The translations under genes and the position numbers were made by a program. Below are positions 35,042 through 43,155 of a DNA stretch of 64,000 nt, in pieces. The stretch's first letter is position 1. Each line of letters starts with the position of its first letter. The notes beneath the pieces were generated by a model. The model saw only the letters and a list, made by a program, of their open reading frames with translations, did no database searches and was not told the DNA's origin. Source of the DNA: Lachnospiraceae bacterium (GTDB taxonomy: Bacteria; Bacillota; Clostridia; Lachnospirales; Lachnospiraceae); assembly GCA_022766905.1 (NCBI GenBank), contig JALEPU010000108.1:1-64000 (forward strand), read 5' to 3'.

Positions 35042-35562
35042 TATTCCTCCCCGTAAAGAAGCTCAAATGATTGATAATGGTCTTCTGTGTAATAAATTCT
35101 GCCGTCATCGGAATATACCAGTCTTTCTGACCCCCGGTAGCCTCCTGTGCTATTGATATCACATTCATAATAGGAAATTCCGGAAAAATCAGGCAAGACA
35201 CCTTCATAATTTCCAAATCGGTCTCCGCCAATACTTTTCCCCGGTGCTACTTCAGACAGATTTCCTTTTTTACTGTCCCATCCCAGTTCTTTTGCCTCTT
35301 TTTTTGTAATAAAATTATCCGGCAGATGCCCAAATTCATTGAGATATGCCGCAACTTCTTCTTTCGAAGTATAAGTACCATCTTCTGTTACTTCCGGTTC
35401 TTCATCCAATTGTCCCTGCTCAGTTGTCTGTTCTACCTCACTGCCTGCATAGGTACTCCCGCTATCACCTGTAGTCCCGGACTGGGCACAGCCTCCGAAA
35501 ACAAGAGCAATTCCCAATAAAAATACAGATAATATTGCAGCTAATCTTGATTTTATCTTCAT
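35041..35562 (-). CDS. Barnase-like secreted or lipid-anchored ribonuclease
   Basis: 173 residues. A signal peptide ends in LVFGGC, a lipobox-like site (Cys25), followed by a Gly/Ser/Thr/Glu-rich linker and a barnase domain (about 65-172). Catalytic counterparts are kept: Lys27 (NFITKKEA), Asp54 (KSIGGD), Glu73 (YYECDIN), Arg83 and Arg87 (GYRGSER), and His102 (TEDHYQSF). The position of Arg59, used in guanine and barstar contact, is Tyr (FGNYEGVLP). It would cut RNA outside the cell, perhaps against competitors or for nutrient supply. GGAGA precedes the ATG. Confidence 0.93.
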   Translation of the reverse strand: MKIKSRLAAILSVFLLGIALVFGGCAQSGTTGDSGSTYAGSEVEQTTEQGQLDEEPEVTEDGTYTSKEEVAAYLNEFGHLPDNFITKKEAKELGWDSKKGNLSEVAPGKSIGGDRFGNYEGVLPDFSGISYYECDINSTGGYRGSERLVYSDDGRIYYTEDHYQSFELLYGEE

Positions 35563-35591
35563 ATTATTTTCTCCGTTTCTACTTCATAATT

Positions 35592-36113
35592 CTAGGACAA
35601 ATTGCCCAGATATAAATCCAGTACCTTTGCTTTTTTGAGAGCTGTTACCAATACGGCTGCCAGAATCGTTCCTCCGCAGCTGGAAACAAAAAATGGAATC
35701 ACATAAGTAAATAAAGCGGCTGTCGTATTTCCCATCAAAAGATATGCAATCGGGTAACTTAACATACCGCCGATCACAGATGTTCCAAACAGTTCGCCTA
35801 CATAGGCATATGGCAAAGCATCTTTATATTTATACAGCATGGATGCTAAAAATGCTCCGCACATGGAACCCGGAAAAGCCAGCAGCGTACCGCTTCCCAG
35901 TATATTTCGAATGAGACTTGTTACAAAAGCTGTTCCCACTGCATAGGCAGGTCCTAAGAATACAGCTCCCAAAATATTAATAAAATGCTGTACCGGGGCA
36001 CATTTTGACACTCCTACCGGAATGGAAAAAGGAGAGCAGACTACCCCCACTGCCACCAAAATACCTGCCAAAGCCAGTTTTTTTACATTTACTTCATTTC
36101 TTTTTTCTGTCAT
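35592..36113 (-). CDS. thiW: ThiW, substrate-binding (S) component of an ECF thiazole transporter
   Basis: 173 residues with about five hydrophobic helices. KLALAGILVAVGVVCSPFSIP followed by GVSKCAPVQHFINILGAVFLGP is the ThiW signature. It would bind hydroxyethylthiazole, a thiamine precursor, and work with a shared energy-coupling module (EcfA, EcfA', EcfT) that is not in the window. Only 31 bases separate it from the transglutaminase-like gene upstream, so no room exists for the TPP riboswitch that usually precedes thiW. Confidence 0.9.
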   Translation of the reverse strand: MTEKRNEVNVKKLALAGILVAVGVVCSPFSIPVGVSKCAPVQHFINILGAVFLGPAYAVGTAFVTSLIRNILGSGTLLAFPGSMCGAFLASMLYKYKDALPYAYVGELFGTSVIGGMLSYPIAYLLMGNTTAALFTYVIPFFVSSCGGTILAAVLVTALKKAKVLDLYLGNLS

Positions 36114-36144
36114 TTTTTTCTCTTCTTTCTGTCAAATTTATGGT

Positions 36145-38628
36145 CTATTTTGTAATTTTTACAGTGTTTGCCTGTCCTTTTTTTGCAAATAAGGACTGGT
36201 ATTTTTTCAATTTTGATTTCGGAACTTTAATCACAGCCTTCTTGTACACATTTTTCAAAGCATTGCTGCCTACTTTCGTAATTTTGGCAGACTTTATGGT
36301 CATCGTTTTTAATTTTTTCGTGCCATAAAACGCTTCTTTTCCAATGGTTTGCACATTGGTTCCTATTGTAATCGATGTAATCCGGGATTTATTTTTAAAA
36401 GCTTTATCTCCCACCTGAACAATCGAAAACTTCGCACCCTTTATCGTAACCGTATTTCCAATTACCACTTTTGTTATGTTTTTTGCAAGTCCGGCAACCG
36501 CAACCGTCCCTTTTCCATTTGTTTTCGGACTTATAATTTTATATTTATAATTTCCGACTGCATAAATCTGATTCTTCTTACATGGAATTTTCGCAAGAAT
36601 TCTGGTATTTAACATCTGTCCGCAATCTGTACAGGTTGTAACCGTTTTCCCTGTCTTTACAAAAGTTGCTGCTGTCGTGGTGGTCTTTTGATGTAAATGA
36701 CCGGTTGGCACAATCGATTGGGTCTCTTTTGCCTTACACCCCGGCGTTGTACAAACTCTTTCTTTTGTTCCCGCTCCCATACAGGATGGCTTCTTCGTTA
36801 CCTTCCATATGCCATAAATATGAGCAGACTTTTCGATTGGGGTCTCTTCTGTTGTTTCACTACACCTGCTACAATGTTTGGACTTACTTCCTTCTGCCAC
36901 GCAGGTTGGGGCTTTATCAACTGTAAAGTCTAATGCAAAGGCATGGCCCAGTGCTTCTATTGGCTTCGTTTCTTTCGCTGTACATCCTTCTGCCGTACAA
37001 TATCTTTCCTCAGTTCCTTCTTTTGTACAGGTTGGTGATTTTATCACCTGCCACTCGCCAAAACTATGATCCACCTTTTCGATTGGGGTCTCTTCTGTTG
37101 TTTCACTACACCTGCTGCAATGTCTGGACTTACTTCCTTCTTCCACGCAAGTTGGGGCTTTATCAACTGTAAAGTCTGATGCAAAGTCATGGCCCCGTGC
37201 TTCTATTGGCTTCGTTTCTTTCGCTGTACATCCTTTTGCCGTACAATATCTTTCCTCGGTTCCTTCTTCTGTACAGGTTGGTGCTTTTACCGTTGTCCAT
37301 CCGCCAAAGGAATGGGGATGAATTGTGTACTGTGCCGTTGTGGAAATGCTATCATTTGGTGATGGCGAAAGCCCATATGTTAAAGATCCTTCGTCCCCAA
37401 CAATACCATAAATTCGTCCGGAGGCCAATTCCGTATCCGTTAAGGTATAAACAATGGTATCTTCTTTACTTACACAGTCTACGGCATAGATTGCCTGTGG
37501 TAATGCATAGTAAATTTTCCCAAGATAAACATAACATCCACTGTAATTTCCATCCCATGTATATCCTGCCTTATCAATCACCGGCCAACTTTCTGTAATC
37601 GTCTTCAAAGTACCTGTATAGACAAGTCCTTCTTCTGTCTTTTTGTAATACTTCAGCGAACCGCTTTCATTCCCATACCAGTATCCATTATAATACCCAA
37701 ACGGAGCATCTACGCTATTCCAGAAAGAATCATCAAAAGCAGTATTATTTCTTAATCCTATCTCGATGGATTCCGTAAATGCATAATCTTCAGCCGCATG
37801 CTTTCCCAAATTTGCATCCAGGAACCAGTTTTCACTTTTTAAGAAATAATAATGCCTTGCTCTTCCTAATCGATCTTCTAAGGGATCATTCCATGTTACA
37901 TCCACATGATACCAGAAACCATCTATCTGTACCAGATTCCAGGCATGGTTCAAAGAATTACTTGTCACTATTTCACAAGGTACGTGGAGCTGATTCATAC
38001 ATTCAAAAAAAGCAAGGGCATATCCCTGACAGACCGCTGTCTGATCCACCAGTGCATTATAAGCACTGTATTTACTGTAGGTAGTGTCGTATTGACAATG
38101 TGTTGCCAGATAATCATTTACATATAATGCTTTTTCCAGATTCGACCAGGAGTCCTCTGTGCCGGCAAGAATCTTTGCAACTGCCTGATCATAGGCATCG
38201 GCCATTTCTTTTACCTGATTTGTTTCTCCATTATAAGTCACCTTAATGGAACCAACCAATCCATCTAAACCAATAGAATACTCAAAGGTATCTCCTACAT
38301 AAAAATATTTTGGATTTTTATTAAGAACTTCGCTGTACACTGTTCCGATTTCTGCAGCCGGAATTTCAAAGGCTTTCAGGTTAATTTCTGTTTTCACCTG
38401 ATTCAGTCCATCTTTTATCGCTTCCTTTGCTCCTTCATAATCAGGAGACGTTAAAGAAAATGTAGCGATTCCTCTCTCTTCCTTCCCGGTCAAAAGATCT
38501 CCGTTTTGCAAAATACCGGAGACTTCCATCTGCTTTTTCACCTCTTTTGCCTCTGCCTTTAACGGAAGAGCAAGACAGGTAAACAGAAACAGCACTATCA
38601 TACATATCCAGTTTTTTCTAATTTTCAT
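36145..38628 (-). CDS. Secreted transglutaminase-like protein with Cys-rich repeats and LRR end
   Basis: 827 residues from the ATG at 38628 behind AGGAG. A signal peptide (NWICMIVLFLFTCLALPLKA) comes first. A transglutaminase-like cysteine peptidase domain (about 110-260) has QTAVCQGYALAFFE (Cys), SLNHAWNLVQ (His) and YHVDVTWND (Asp). About 430-650 holds Cys-paired repeats (APTCxxEGxxxRxC), in which an 82-residue unit is duplicated almost exactly. The C-terminus has BspA-like leucine-rich repeats (ITSITIGTNVQTIGKEAFYG). There is no sorting signal, so it is probably released or held by the repeats. Substrate unknown. Confidence 0.88.
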   Translation of the reverse strand: MKIRKNWICMIVLFLFTCLALPLKAEAKEVKKQMEVSGILQNGDLLTGKEERGIATFSLTSPDYEGAKEAIKDGLNQVKTEINLKAFEIPAAEIGTVYSEVLNKNPKYFYVGDTFEYSIGLDGLVGSIKVTYNGETNQVKEMADAYDQAVAKILAGTEDSWSNLEKALYVNDYLATHCQYDTTYSKYSAYNALVDQTAVCQGYALAFFECMNQLHVPCEIVTSNSLNHAWNLVQIDGFWYHVDVTWNDPLEDRLGRARHYYFLKSENWFLDANLGKHAAEDYAFTESIEIGLRNNTAFDDSFWNSVDAPFGYYNGYWYGNESGSLKYYKKTEEGLVYTGTLKTITESWPVIDKAGYTWDGNYSGCYVYLGKIYYALPQAIYAVDCVSKEDTIVYTLTDTELASGRIYGIVGDEGSLTYGLSPSPNDSISTTAQYTIHPHSFGGWTTVKAPTCTEEGTEERYCTAKGCTAKETKPIEARGHDFASDFTVDKAPTCVEEGSKSRHCSRCSETTEETPIEKVDHSFGEWQVIKSPTCTKEGTEERYCTAEGCTAKETKPIEALGHAFALDFTVDKAPTCVAEGSKSKHCSRCSETTEETPIEKSAHIYGIWKVTKKPSCMGAGTKERVCTTPGCKAKETQSIVPTGHLHQKTTTTAATFVKTGKTVTTCTDCGQMLNTRILAKIPCKKNQIYAVGNYKYKIISPKTNGKGTVAVAGLAKNITKVVIGNTVTIKGAKFSIVQVGDKAFKNKSRITSITIGTNVQTIGKEAFYGTKKLKTMTIKSAKITKVGSNALKNVYKKAVIKVPKSKLKKYQSLFAKKGQANTVKITK
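36799..37290 (-). repeat. Internal tandem duplication, 246-bp unit, two copies
   Basis: Within the transglutaminase-like gene, 37290-37045 and 37044-36799 are near-identical. For example TGGCTTCGTTTCTTTCGCTG occurs at 36961 and again at 37207, a 246-base period (82 codons). The high identity suggests recent duplication or gene conversion and could vary in copy number. Confidence 0.85.
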
Positions 38629-38693
38629 CTTTTCTCCTCTTTTTGCGGTAAAGCTTACTTCAATCATTCACTTTACTGCTGTTTTACGAACTC

Positions 38694-39692
38694 CTACTTT
38701 GCAAGAGCAATGGTAATTCCCTTAAATTTTGCTTTGTCCCTGATAATCTGCCCTGTCTCCGATGTAAGATAAGCACAGGATGTTGAAACAGATGGAAGAC
38801 CTGTTGTGTTTTTTACAAAACCTGACTGAGCAATTCCAAGCTTCTCAAAATCCAATTCTGCTATCTTCTCATCTTCCACAATCAGAAGAGGAACCTGATA
38901 TTCTTCTGCCAACTCCTGTATGCCAGGTTCATCTGCCTTTAACCCAATGGTTGCAATGCTTTTTACACAAAGCGGGGAAATTTCTTCTTCTTCCAGTACG
39001 GTTTTTAATGCCTCTTTGATTGGTTCTGCTTCCATTCCCCGTTTGCATCCTACTCCTACCGCAATCGTTTTCGGCCGAAGGTATAAAACAGGGGATTGAC
39101 TCTCAACTTTTTTCTTTTCATCAATGACAACCAGCGGATAGTCTCCCGGTTCTTTGACCCGGCAAATCTGCTTATTAAAGATGTCATAGTCTTTTTCACA
39201 GATTACATCTACCCGGCGTCCTTCCACGACCTGATTACTGATATATTTCAAATTATCTATATTTTCAATGGCAAGATGATGCTTTTTGGCAAACACATCG
39301 AACGAAATCCTTTTTTCCACATCTGTTGCTGTTGTGATGACCGGTTCTCCTCCGGAAATCTCAGCCAGCTTCCCAGCCAGCTCATTGGCTCCGCCCAGAT
39401 GACCGGAAATCAGGCTGATGGCATACTGTCCTTTTTGATCCATCACAACGACCGCCGGATCCTTTGATTTATGCACCAGACAGGAAGCAAGGGTTCTGAC
39501 CACAATTCCGGCTGCCATAATGCAAACCAGACCATCAAAATTCTGAAACGCTTCCACCATATTTTTTTTGAATTCTTCTTTTCCAAATAAAGTTCCGGGC
39601 AGGGTATCAGAAAGCTTTTTTGCCAGTTTTTCCCCTTGCTGCGTCAAATAAAAATAAGCAATTTTTTGCTCGCCGTTCCACTCCTGATTCAT
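38694..39692 (-). CDS. cbiG: Cobalt-precorrin-5A hydrolase
   Basis: 332 residues with all three CbiG parts: N-terminal (GLVCIMAAGIVVRTLA), central (SLISGHLGGANELAGKLAEISG) and C-terminal (AVGVGCKRGMEAEPIKEAL). It opens the delta-lactone and releases acetaldehyde, a step needed only in the anaerobic pathway. It sits 8.5 kb away from the rest of the cob genes, which otherwise lack it. Its ATG directly follows the stop of the C_GCAxxG_C_C gene, with AGGAG inside that gene, so the two are coupled. Confidence 0.95.
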   Translation of the reverse strand: MNQEWNGEQKIAYFYLTQQGEKLAKKLSDTLPGTLFGKEEFKKNMVEAFQNFDGLVCIMAAGIVVRTLASCLVHKSKDPAVVVMDQKGQYAISLISGHLGGANELAGKLAEISGGEPVITTATDVEKRISFDVFAKKHHLAIENIDNLKYISNQVVEGRRVDVICEKDYDIFNKQICRVKEPGDYPLVVIDEKKKVESQSPVLYLRPKTIAVGVGCKRGMEAEPIKEALKTVLEEEEISPLCVKSIATIGLKADEPGIQELAEEYQVPLLIVEDEKIAELDFEKLGIAQSGFVKNTTGLPSVSTSCAYLTSETGQIIRDKAKFKGITIALAK

Positions 39693-40100
39693 CTATTCTA
39701 CTCCTAACATCTTTGCGGTCATTCTGGCTGCATCCTCCACACAGCCCGGACAGGAACGAAGGATTTTTCCCGTTGTTACACCTTTCAGCTCCTTGCAGAG
39801 ATCAGAACCATTTTTCCCTTCAAATTCAACAGTCAGCTGTTTGATCAGTTTGTAAGTATCCATTCTTGTTGCTTTGCTTCCCAGCTTTCCGTCACTGTTT
39901 TTCATACTTAAAACCATATATGCACCGGTCAGAGCTCCGCAGGTTTCCAGCCGTCCTCCCATTCCGCTTCCAAATCCTTCGGAAATCCGATAAGCGGTCT
40001 CTTCATCCAGACCTAGTAAATCTGCAAATGCACAGAAAACAGACTGTGCACAATTATATCCTTTCTCGTGATTTTGATTTGCTTTTTCTACGTATGTCAT
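39693..40100 (-). CDS. C_GCAxxG_C_C family redox-type protein
   Basis: 135 residues. The family pattern is complete: YNCAQSVFCAF (about 16-26), GMGGRLETCGALTGA (about 46-60) and, near the end, LRSCPGCVEDAARM. These proteins are thought to bind a metal or cluster through the conserved cysteines, but no biochemical role is settled. The stop codon abuts the cbiG start, which suggests a link to corrinoid metabolism or merely shared expression. A gene for a phospholipase C-like protein lies 20 bases away from its stop-distal end, upstream and on the same strand ordering. Confidence 0.85.
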   Translation of the reverse strand: MTYVEKANQNHEKGYNCAQSVFCAFADLLGLDEETAYRISEGFGSGMGGRLETCGALTGAYMVLSMKNSDGKLGSKATRMDTYKLIKQLTVEFEGKNGSDLCKELKGVTTGKILRSCPGCVEDAARMTAKMLGVE

Positions 40101-40120
40101 CTTATTCCCTCTTTTCTCTA

Positions 40121-40924
40121 TTATCTTCCGCTAAAATTCAAGGAAAGACGTTTTGGAAGTTCTTTTTTCTTTTTATCTTTGATCAATTCCCAAAGCACCT
40201 TTTCCATCTCTACCGTTTGATTTCGTTCTTCTTCCATATGAATAAACAGCCCGATGCTGATCATCTCCGTTCCTCTTCGCGTCTCATCCCAAAGGTACTG
40301 TCCCCTCAGTTCTTCATAAAGTCCAGCCTTTTTCATCACTCCGATCAAAATCTTCTTTTTCACCGGATTCTGAGCAGTCAACAACCATTTATAAAACCGA
40401 AATGATAAGACTCCTGCTGCTGCATCTTTTTCCTTCAGCCATGGATACAGGTTGGAAACCGTTTTCATGGTAAGAGAATCAGCAGGGATTAATTTCCACG
40501 CCGGAAAAGTCTCCGGACGAAGGTTCCTTTTTTTCATCAGAAACTTATCAAATTCCCCTTCCATATCAACATGGGCAAACCCTTTTTCCATTTCATTTTG
40601 TTCTACATAAGGGTGGCACCGGCTGTCCAGCATATAATGACACAAAAACCCCATCAGATACGCACATTCCGGTGAATAGACTCCCTTTCTTCTTACAATT
40701 GGAAGCACTTTTCGAATGTAGAACTCTCCTGATTTCTCGTGGAGCTTATACCCAAGCTGATTGACTGAATTTTTATGAAGAGGTCTGAAATAAAACAAAA
40801 AATCGGGACCCTGTAATCCCAGATTAAACTGATCTTCATAAGTATCAATGCATTCCCTCATATCATCAGGAAGAGTTTTTCTTATTTTCTGTCCAAAAAC
40901 ATAATGCGCAAATAAACAAGGCAT
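40121..40924 (-). CDS. Zinc-dependent phospholipase C-like protein
   Basis: 267 residues from the ATG at 40924, which has AGGAGGAA 9 bases upstream. The frame opens further to 40996, but that stretch is read from a duplicated 44-bp repeat and is not credible as protein. MPCLFAHYVFGQKI, GLQGPDFLFYFRP and MGFLCHYMLDSRCHPYVE carry the His/Asp residues of the zinc-dependent PLC/S1-P1 nuclease fold. No signal peptide is seen, so it is not an exported toxin. Members of this clostridial group have no assigned substrate. Confidence 0.72.
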   Translation of the reverse strand: MPCLFAHYVFGQKIRKTLPDDMRECIDTYEDQFNLGLQGPDFLFYFRPLHKNSVNQLGYKLHEKSGEFYIRKVLPIVRRKGVYSPECAYLMGFLCHYMLDSRCHPYVEQNEMEKGFAHVDMEGEFDKFLMKKRNLRPETFPAWKLIPADSLTMKTVSNLYPWLKEKDAAAGVLSFRFYKWLLTAQNPVKKKILIGVMKKAGLYEELRGQYLWDETRRGTEMISIGLFIHMEEERNQTVEMEKVLWELIKDKKKKELPKRLSLNFSGR

Positions 40925-40965
40925 CTGAATTCTTCCTCCTTTTTTCTTCTGAAACGAATCATCAT

Positions 40966-41009
40966 CTTTCCTTTGCGCAAGCGCAGGAAAGCGCATGACT
41001 CATTATATC
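40966..41009. repeat. 44-bp exact direct repeat, copy 1
   Basis: Identical to 41047-41090 at an 81-base offset. The unit starts CTTTCCTTTGCGC and ends GACTCATTATATC, and is itself partly palindromic (CTTTCCT...AGGAAAG). It occupies the gap between the AraC-type gene and the phospholipase-like gene. Confidence 0.9.
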
Positions 41010-41039
41010 CGCTCAACTGGCGTTTCGCTGAAGTTTTCG

Positions 41040-41915
41040 TCATATGCTTTCCTTTGCGCAAGCGCAGGAAAGCGCATGACTCATTATATCATATCTCGGT
41101 GGTGTTTTAAATTGTTTTTTATAAGCCCTGGAAAAGGTAGAATAATTCTTAAATCCGCTTTCATAACAGGCTTTTGTAACCGGCATTCCGTTTTGAATCA
41201 GATTTCTGGCCCGAAGCAGCCTTTTTAATGTCAGATAATGTCCGATGGAATATCCTGTTTCTTCTTTAAATCGATGCATCAAGTAATACTTACTTAAATA
41301 AAAAGTCTGTGCCAGATCATCAATGGAAATATCCTCTTCCAAATGTCCGTTTAAATAACGGATTACTTCTACTATTTTCTCATTGGACCCTTCCATCTCC
41401 ATAAAATCAGCCGTATTGTCAATGGCAGCCCGATTTAAATGAATCATAAATTCCACAAACAGAATTTTCCGATAAAGGGAAGCTGCATACTCTTCCTCAG
41501 AAAATGCCTGATAAAGCTGCAGACAGACCTGATAGAGACGGCTTTTTTTCAAAGAAGGGATTCGGATCACATGAGAATTTCTCTCATTTGCCTGAACAAA
41601 ACAGTACCGCAAATCATTATCTCCATCTGATAAAGAAGATAAAAAGTCCGGCGAAACATAAATGATAATTCTTTCGTAAGTACAGGAAGCTTCGATGACC
41701 GGCTTATGTACCTCACCTGCCTGAACCAGCACAATATCATAAGGTTCTAACGGATAGGTTCTTCCTTCAATATGATAAGTCACATTTCCCCGAAGAAAAA
41801 TCAGGATCTTAGCAAAGTCATGATAATGATAGGAAAATTCATCTCTTTTTTCATCCACCAGATGAAACATTTTAAACTCACTTTTTAAATATCCTTTTTT
41901 TCTGTATTCTTCCAT
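41040..41915 (-). CDS. AraC-family transcriptional regulator with N-terminal cupin
   Basis: 291 residues. About 20-100 is a cupin effector domain (YHYHDFAKILIFLRGNVTYHIEG, abbreviated by its YHYHD and PYDIVLVQAGEVH marks). About 185-290 holds two helix-turn-helix units: SIDDLAQTFYLSKYYLMHRFK and KACYESGFKNYSTFSRAYKKQF. The last ~16 residues are encoded by the 44-bp repeat, so the natural C-terminus has been replaced or extended by it. It is divergent from the DapF-like gene (178 bases between starts), which is the most likely target. Confidence 0.9.
   Translation of the reverse strand: MEEYRKKGYLKSEFKMFHLVDEKRDEFSYHYHDFAKILIFLRGNVTYHIEGRTYPLEPYDIVLVQAGEVHKPVIEASCTYERIIIYVSPDFLSSLSDGDNDLRYCFVQANERNSHVIRIPSLKKSRLYQVCLQLYQAFSEEEYAASLYRKILFVEFMIHLNRAAIDNTADFMEMEGSNEKIVEVIRYLNGHLEEDISIDDLAQTFYLSKYYLMHRFKEETGYSIGHYLTLKRLLRARNLIQNGMPVTKACYESGFKNYSTFSRAYKKQFKTPPRYDIMSHALSCACAKESI
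41047..41090. repeat. 44-bp exact direct repeat, copy 2
   Basis: Identical to 40966-41009. This copy lies inside the AraC-type reading frame and encodes its final residues (from about DIMSHALSCACAKES), ending just before the stop. Confidence 0.9.
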
Positions 41916-42093
41916 ATAGTCTCCTTTTTTATTGGAAATCTTTCTTTTTTATAGGATAACATATACAGCATTTTTTGCAATATAAGAAGCAGAATTTTTA
42001 TTTTTTTATACAAAAATGCTTCATATACTTAAGATATGAGTTGCCCGACAAATGAGCCTTGGCACAATGTATATGAAAATTGGAGGAATATTT

Positions 42094-42954
42094 ATGAAGT
42101 TAGAAAAATATCATGGACTTGGAAATGATTATTATGTATATGATTGTCAGAAAAATGATTACCTGTTAAGCCAGAGCCAGATTCGTCTTCTTTGTGACCG
42201 ACATTTTGGTCTTGGAAGTGACGGCATTTTAGTTGGTCCGATTTTTCAGGACGGAATGATCGGGCTGCGGATTATGAACCCGGATGGAAGCGAAGCTGAA
42301 AAAAGCGGTAACGGTGTACGGATTTTTGCCAAATATTTAAAAGACGCCGGATACGTAACAGAAGATTCCTGTCTTCTTTCTACACCTGGCGGATTTGTTA
42401 CTGTTGAATATTTAAATGAAGAAAACACAATGATAAAAGCTTCCATGGGCAAGCTGTCTTTCCAAAGCAGAGATTTAGGCATCACAGGACCAAATCAGGA
42501 TATTATCAATAAAAGTTTTGTATTTAATCATCAGGATTATCGCTGTACCTGTGTTTCTGTCGGAAATCCTCACTGTATTATTCCTGTGGAAAAGGTATCC
42601 AAAGAATTAATTATGGAAATCGGCCCTCACGCAGAAACAGCACCTTACTGGCCAAACAGAATCAATACCCAGATTATTGAAATCATTGACCGGTATAACA
42701 TCAAAACGGAAGGTTACGAACGAGGAGCTGGCTATACCTATGCCTCCGGTACCGGTGCCTGCGCCGCTGCCGCTGCTGCTTACCGCCTTGGTCTTACGGA
42801 AGCTTCTGTAAATGTCCATATGCCAAAAGGAGTACTGGAAATCAACATCGACAGCGACTGGAACTGTTCCATGACCGGTAAAGTATGCAAGATTGGCAGC
42901 TTTACCCTATCCAATGAGTTTATGAGAGAAAATAAATTTGATTTTACCTTCTAA
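42094..42954 (+). CDS. DapF-like epimerase paralog with both catalytic cysteines replaced by serine
   Basis: 286 residues from the ATG at 42094, which has GGAGG upstream; the frame opens earlier at 42052 without a site. The DapF fold is clear: MKLEKYHGLGNDYYVYD, FGLGSDGILVG, VSVGNPHCIIPV and YERGAGYTYASGTGACAA. In diaminopimelate epimerase the two active-site cysteines lie in CGNG and ACGTGA; here they are SGNG (AGC codon) and ASGTGA (TCC codon). Ordinary DAP epimerase activity is therefore doubtful. It is divergent from an AraC regulator and not near lysine genes. It may act on another amino acid or serve a non-catalytic role. Confidence 0.85.
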   Translation: MKLEKYHGLGNDYYVYDCQKNDYLLSQSQIRLLCDRHFGLGSDGILVGPIFQDGMIGLRIMNPDGSEAEKSGNGVRIFAKYLKDAGYVTEDSCLLSTPGGFVTVEYLNEENTMIKASMGKLSFQSRDLGITGPNQDIINKSFVFNHQDYRCTCVSVGNPHCIIPVEKVSKELIMEIGPHAETAPYWPNRINTQIIEIIDRYNIKTEGYERGAGYTYASGTGACAAAAAAYRLGLTEASVNVHMPKGVLEINIDSDWNCSMTGKVCKIGSFTLSNEFMRENKFDFTF

Positions 42955-42955
42955 G

Positions 42956-43023
42956 AGTCAAGCCGATATTCGCCACTTCATGCTCCTCACATTTAAAGTG
43001 GAAGACTTACTTGATTCGGTTAA
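42956..43023. other. Structured intergenic sequence, possible IS200/IS605 end remnant
   Basis: Directly after the DapF-like stop, CCACTT pairs with AAGTGG around a 16-base loop, and outer AAGCCGA / TTCGGTT pair weakly. The look is like a subterminal hairpin of an IS200/IS605-type right end, but no tnpA or tnpB is present. It could also be a terminator, though no T-run follows. Confidence 0.3.
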
Positions 43024-43155
43024 AAAACGACGGTAAACTCTTGCTTTTTTCCTCTTTTTCCGCTATTCTATACAATAAAGATAGGAATCAAAGGAATCTC
43101 ATTTTTCAATATGAGTATGATTCTATAAAATCGAAAAAAGAAAGAAGGAAGCACA

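Noticed and set aside
40925..40996. N-terminal extension of the phospholipase-like protein back to 40996
   Set aside because: The extension is read from the 44-bp repeat, and a strong AGGAGGAA site sits before the ATG at 40924.
40966..41090. Short CRISPR array
   Set aside because: Only two repeats with one 37-base spacer, partly coding, and no cas genes; it is a simple direct duplication.
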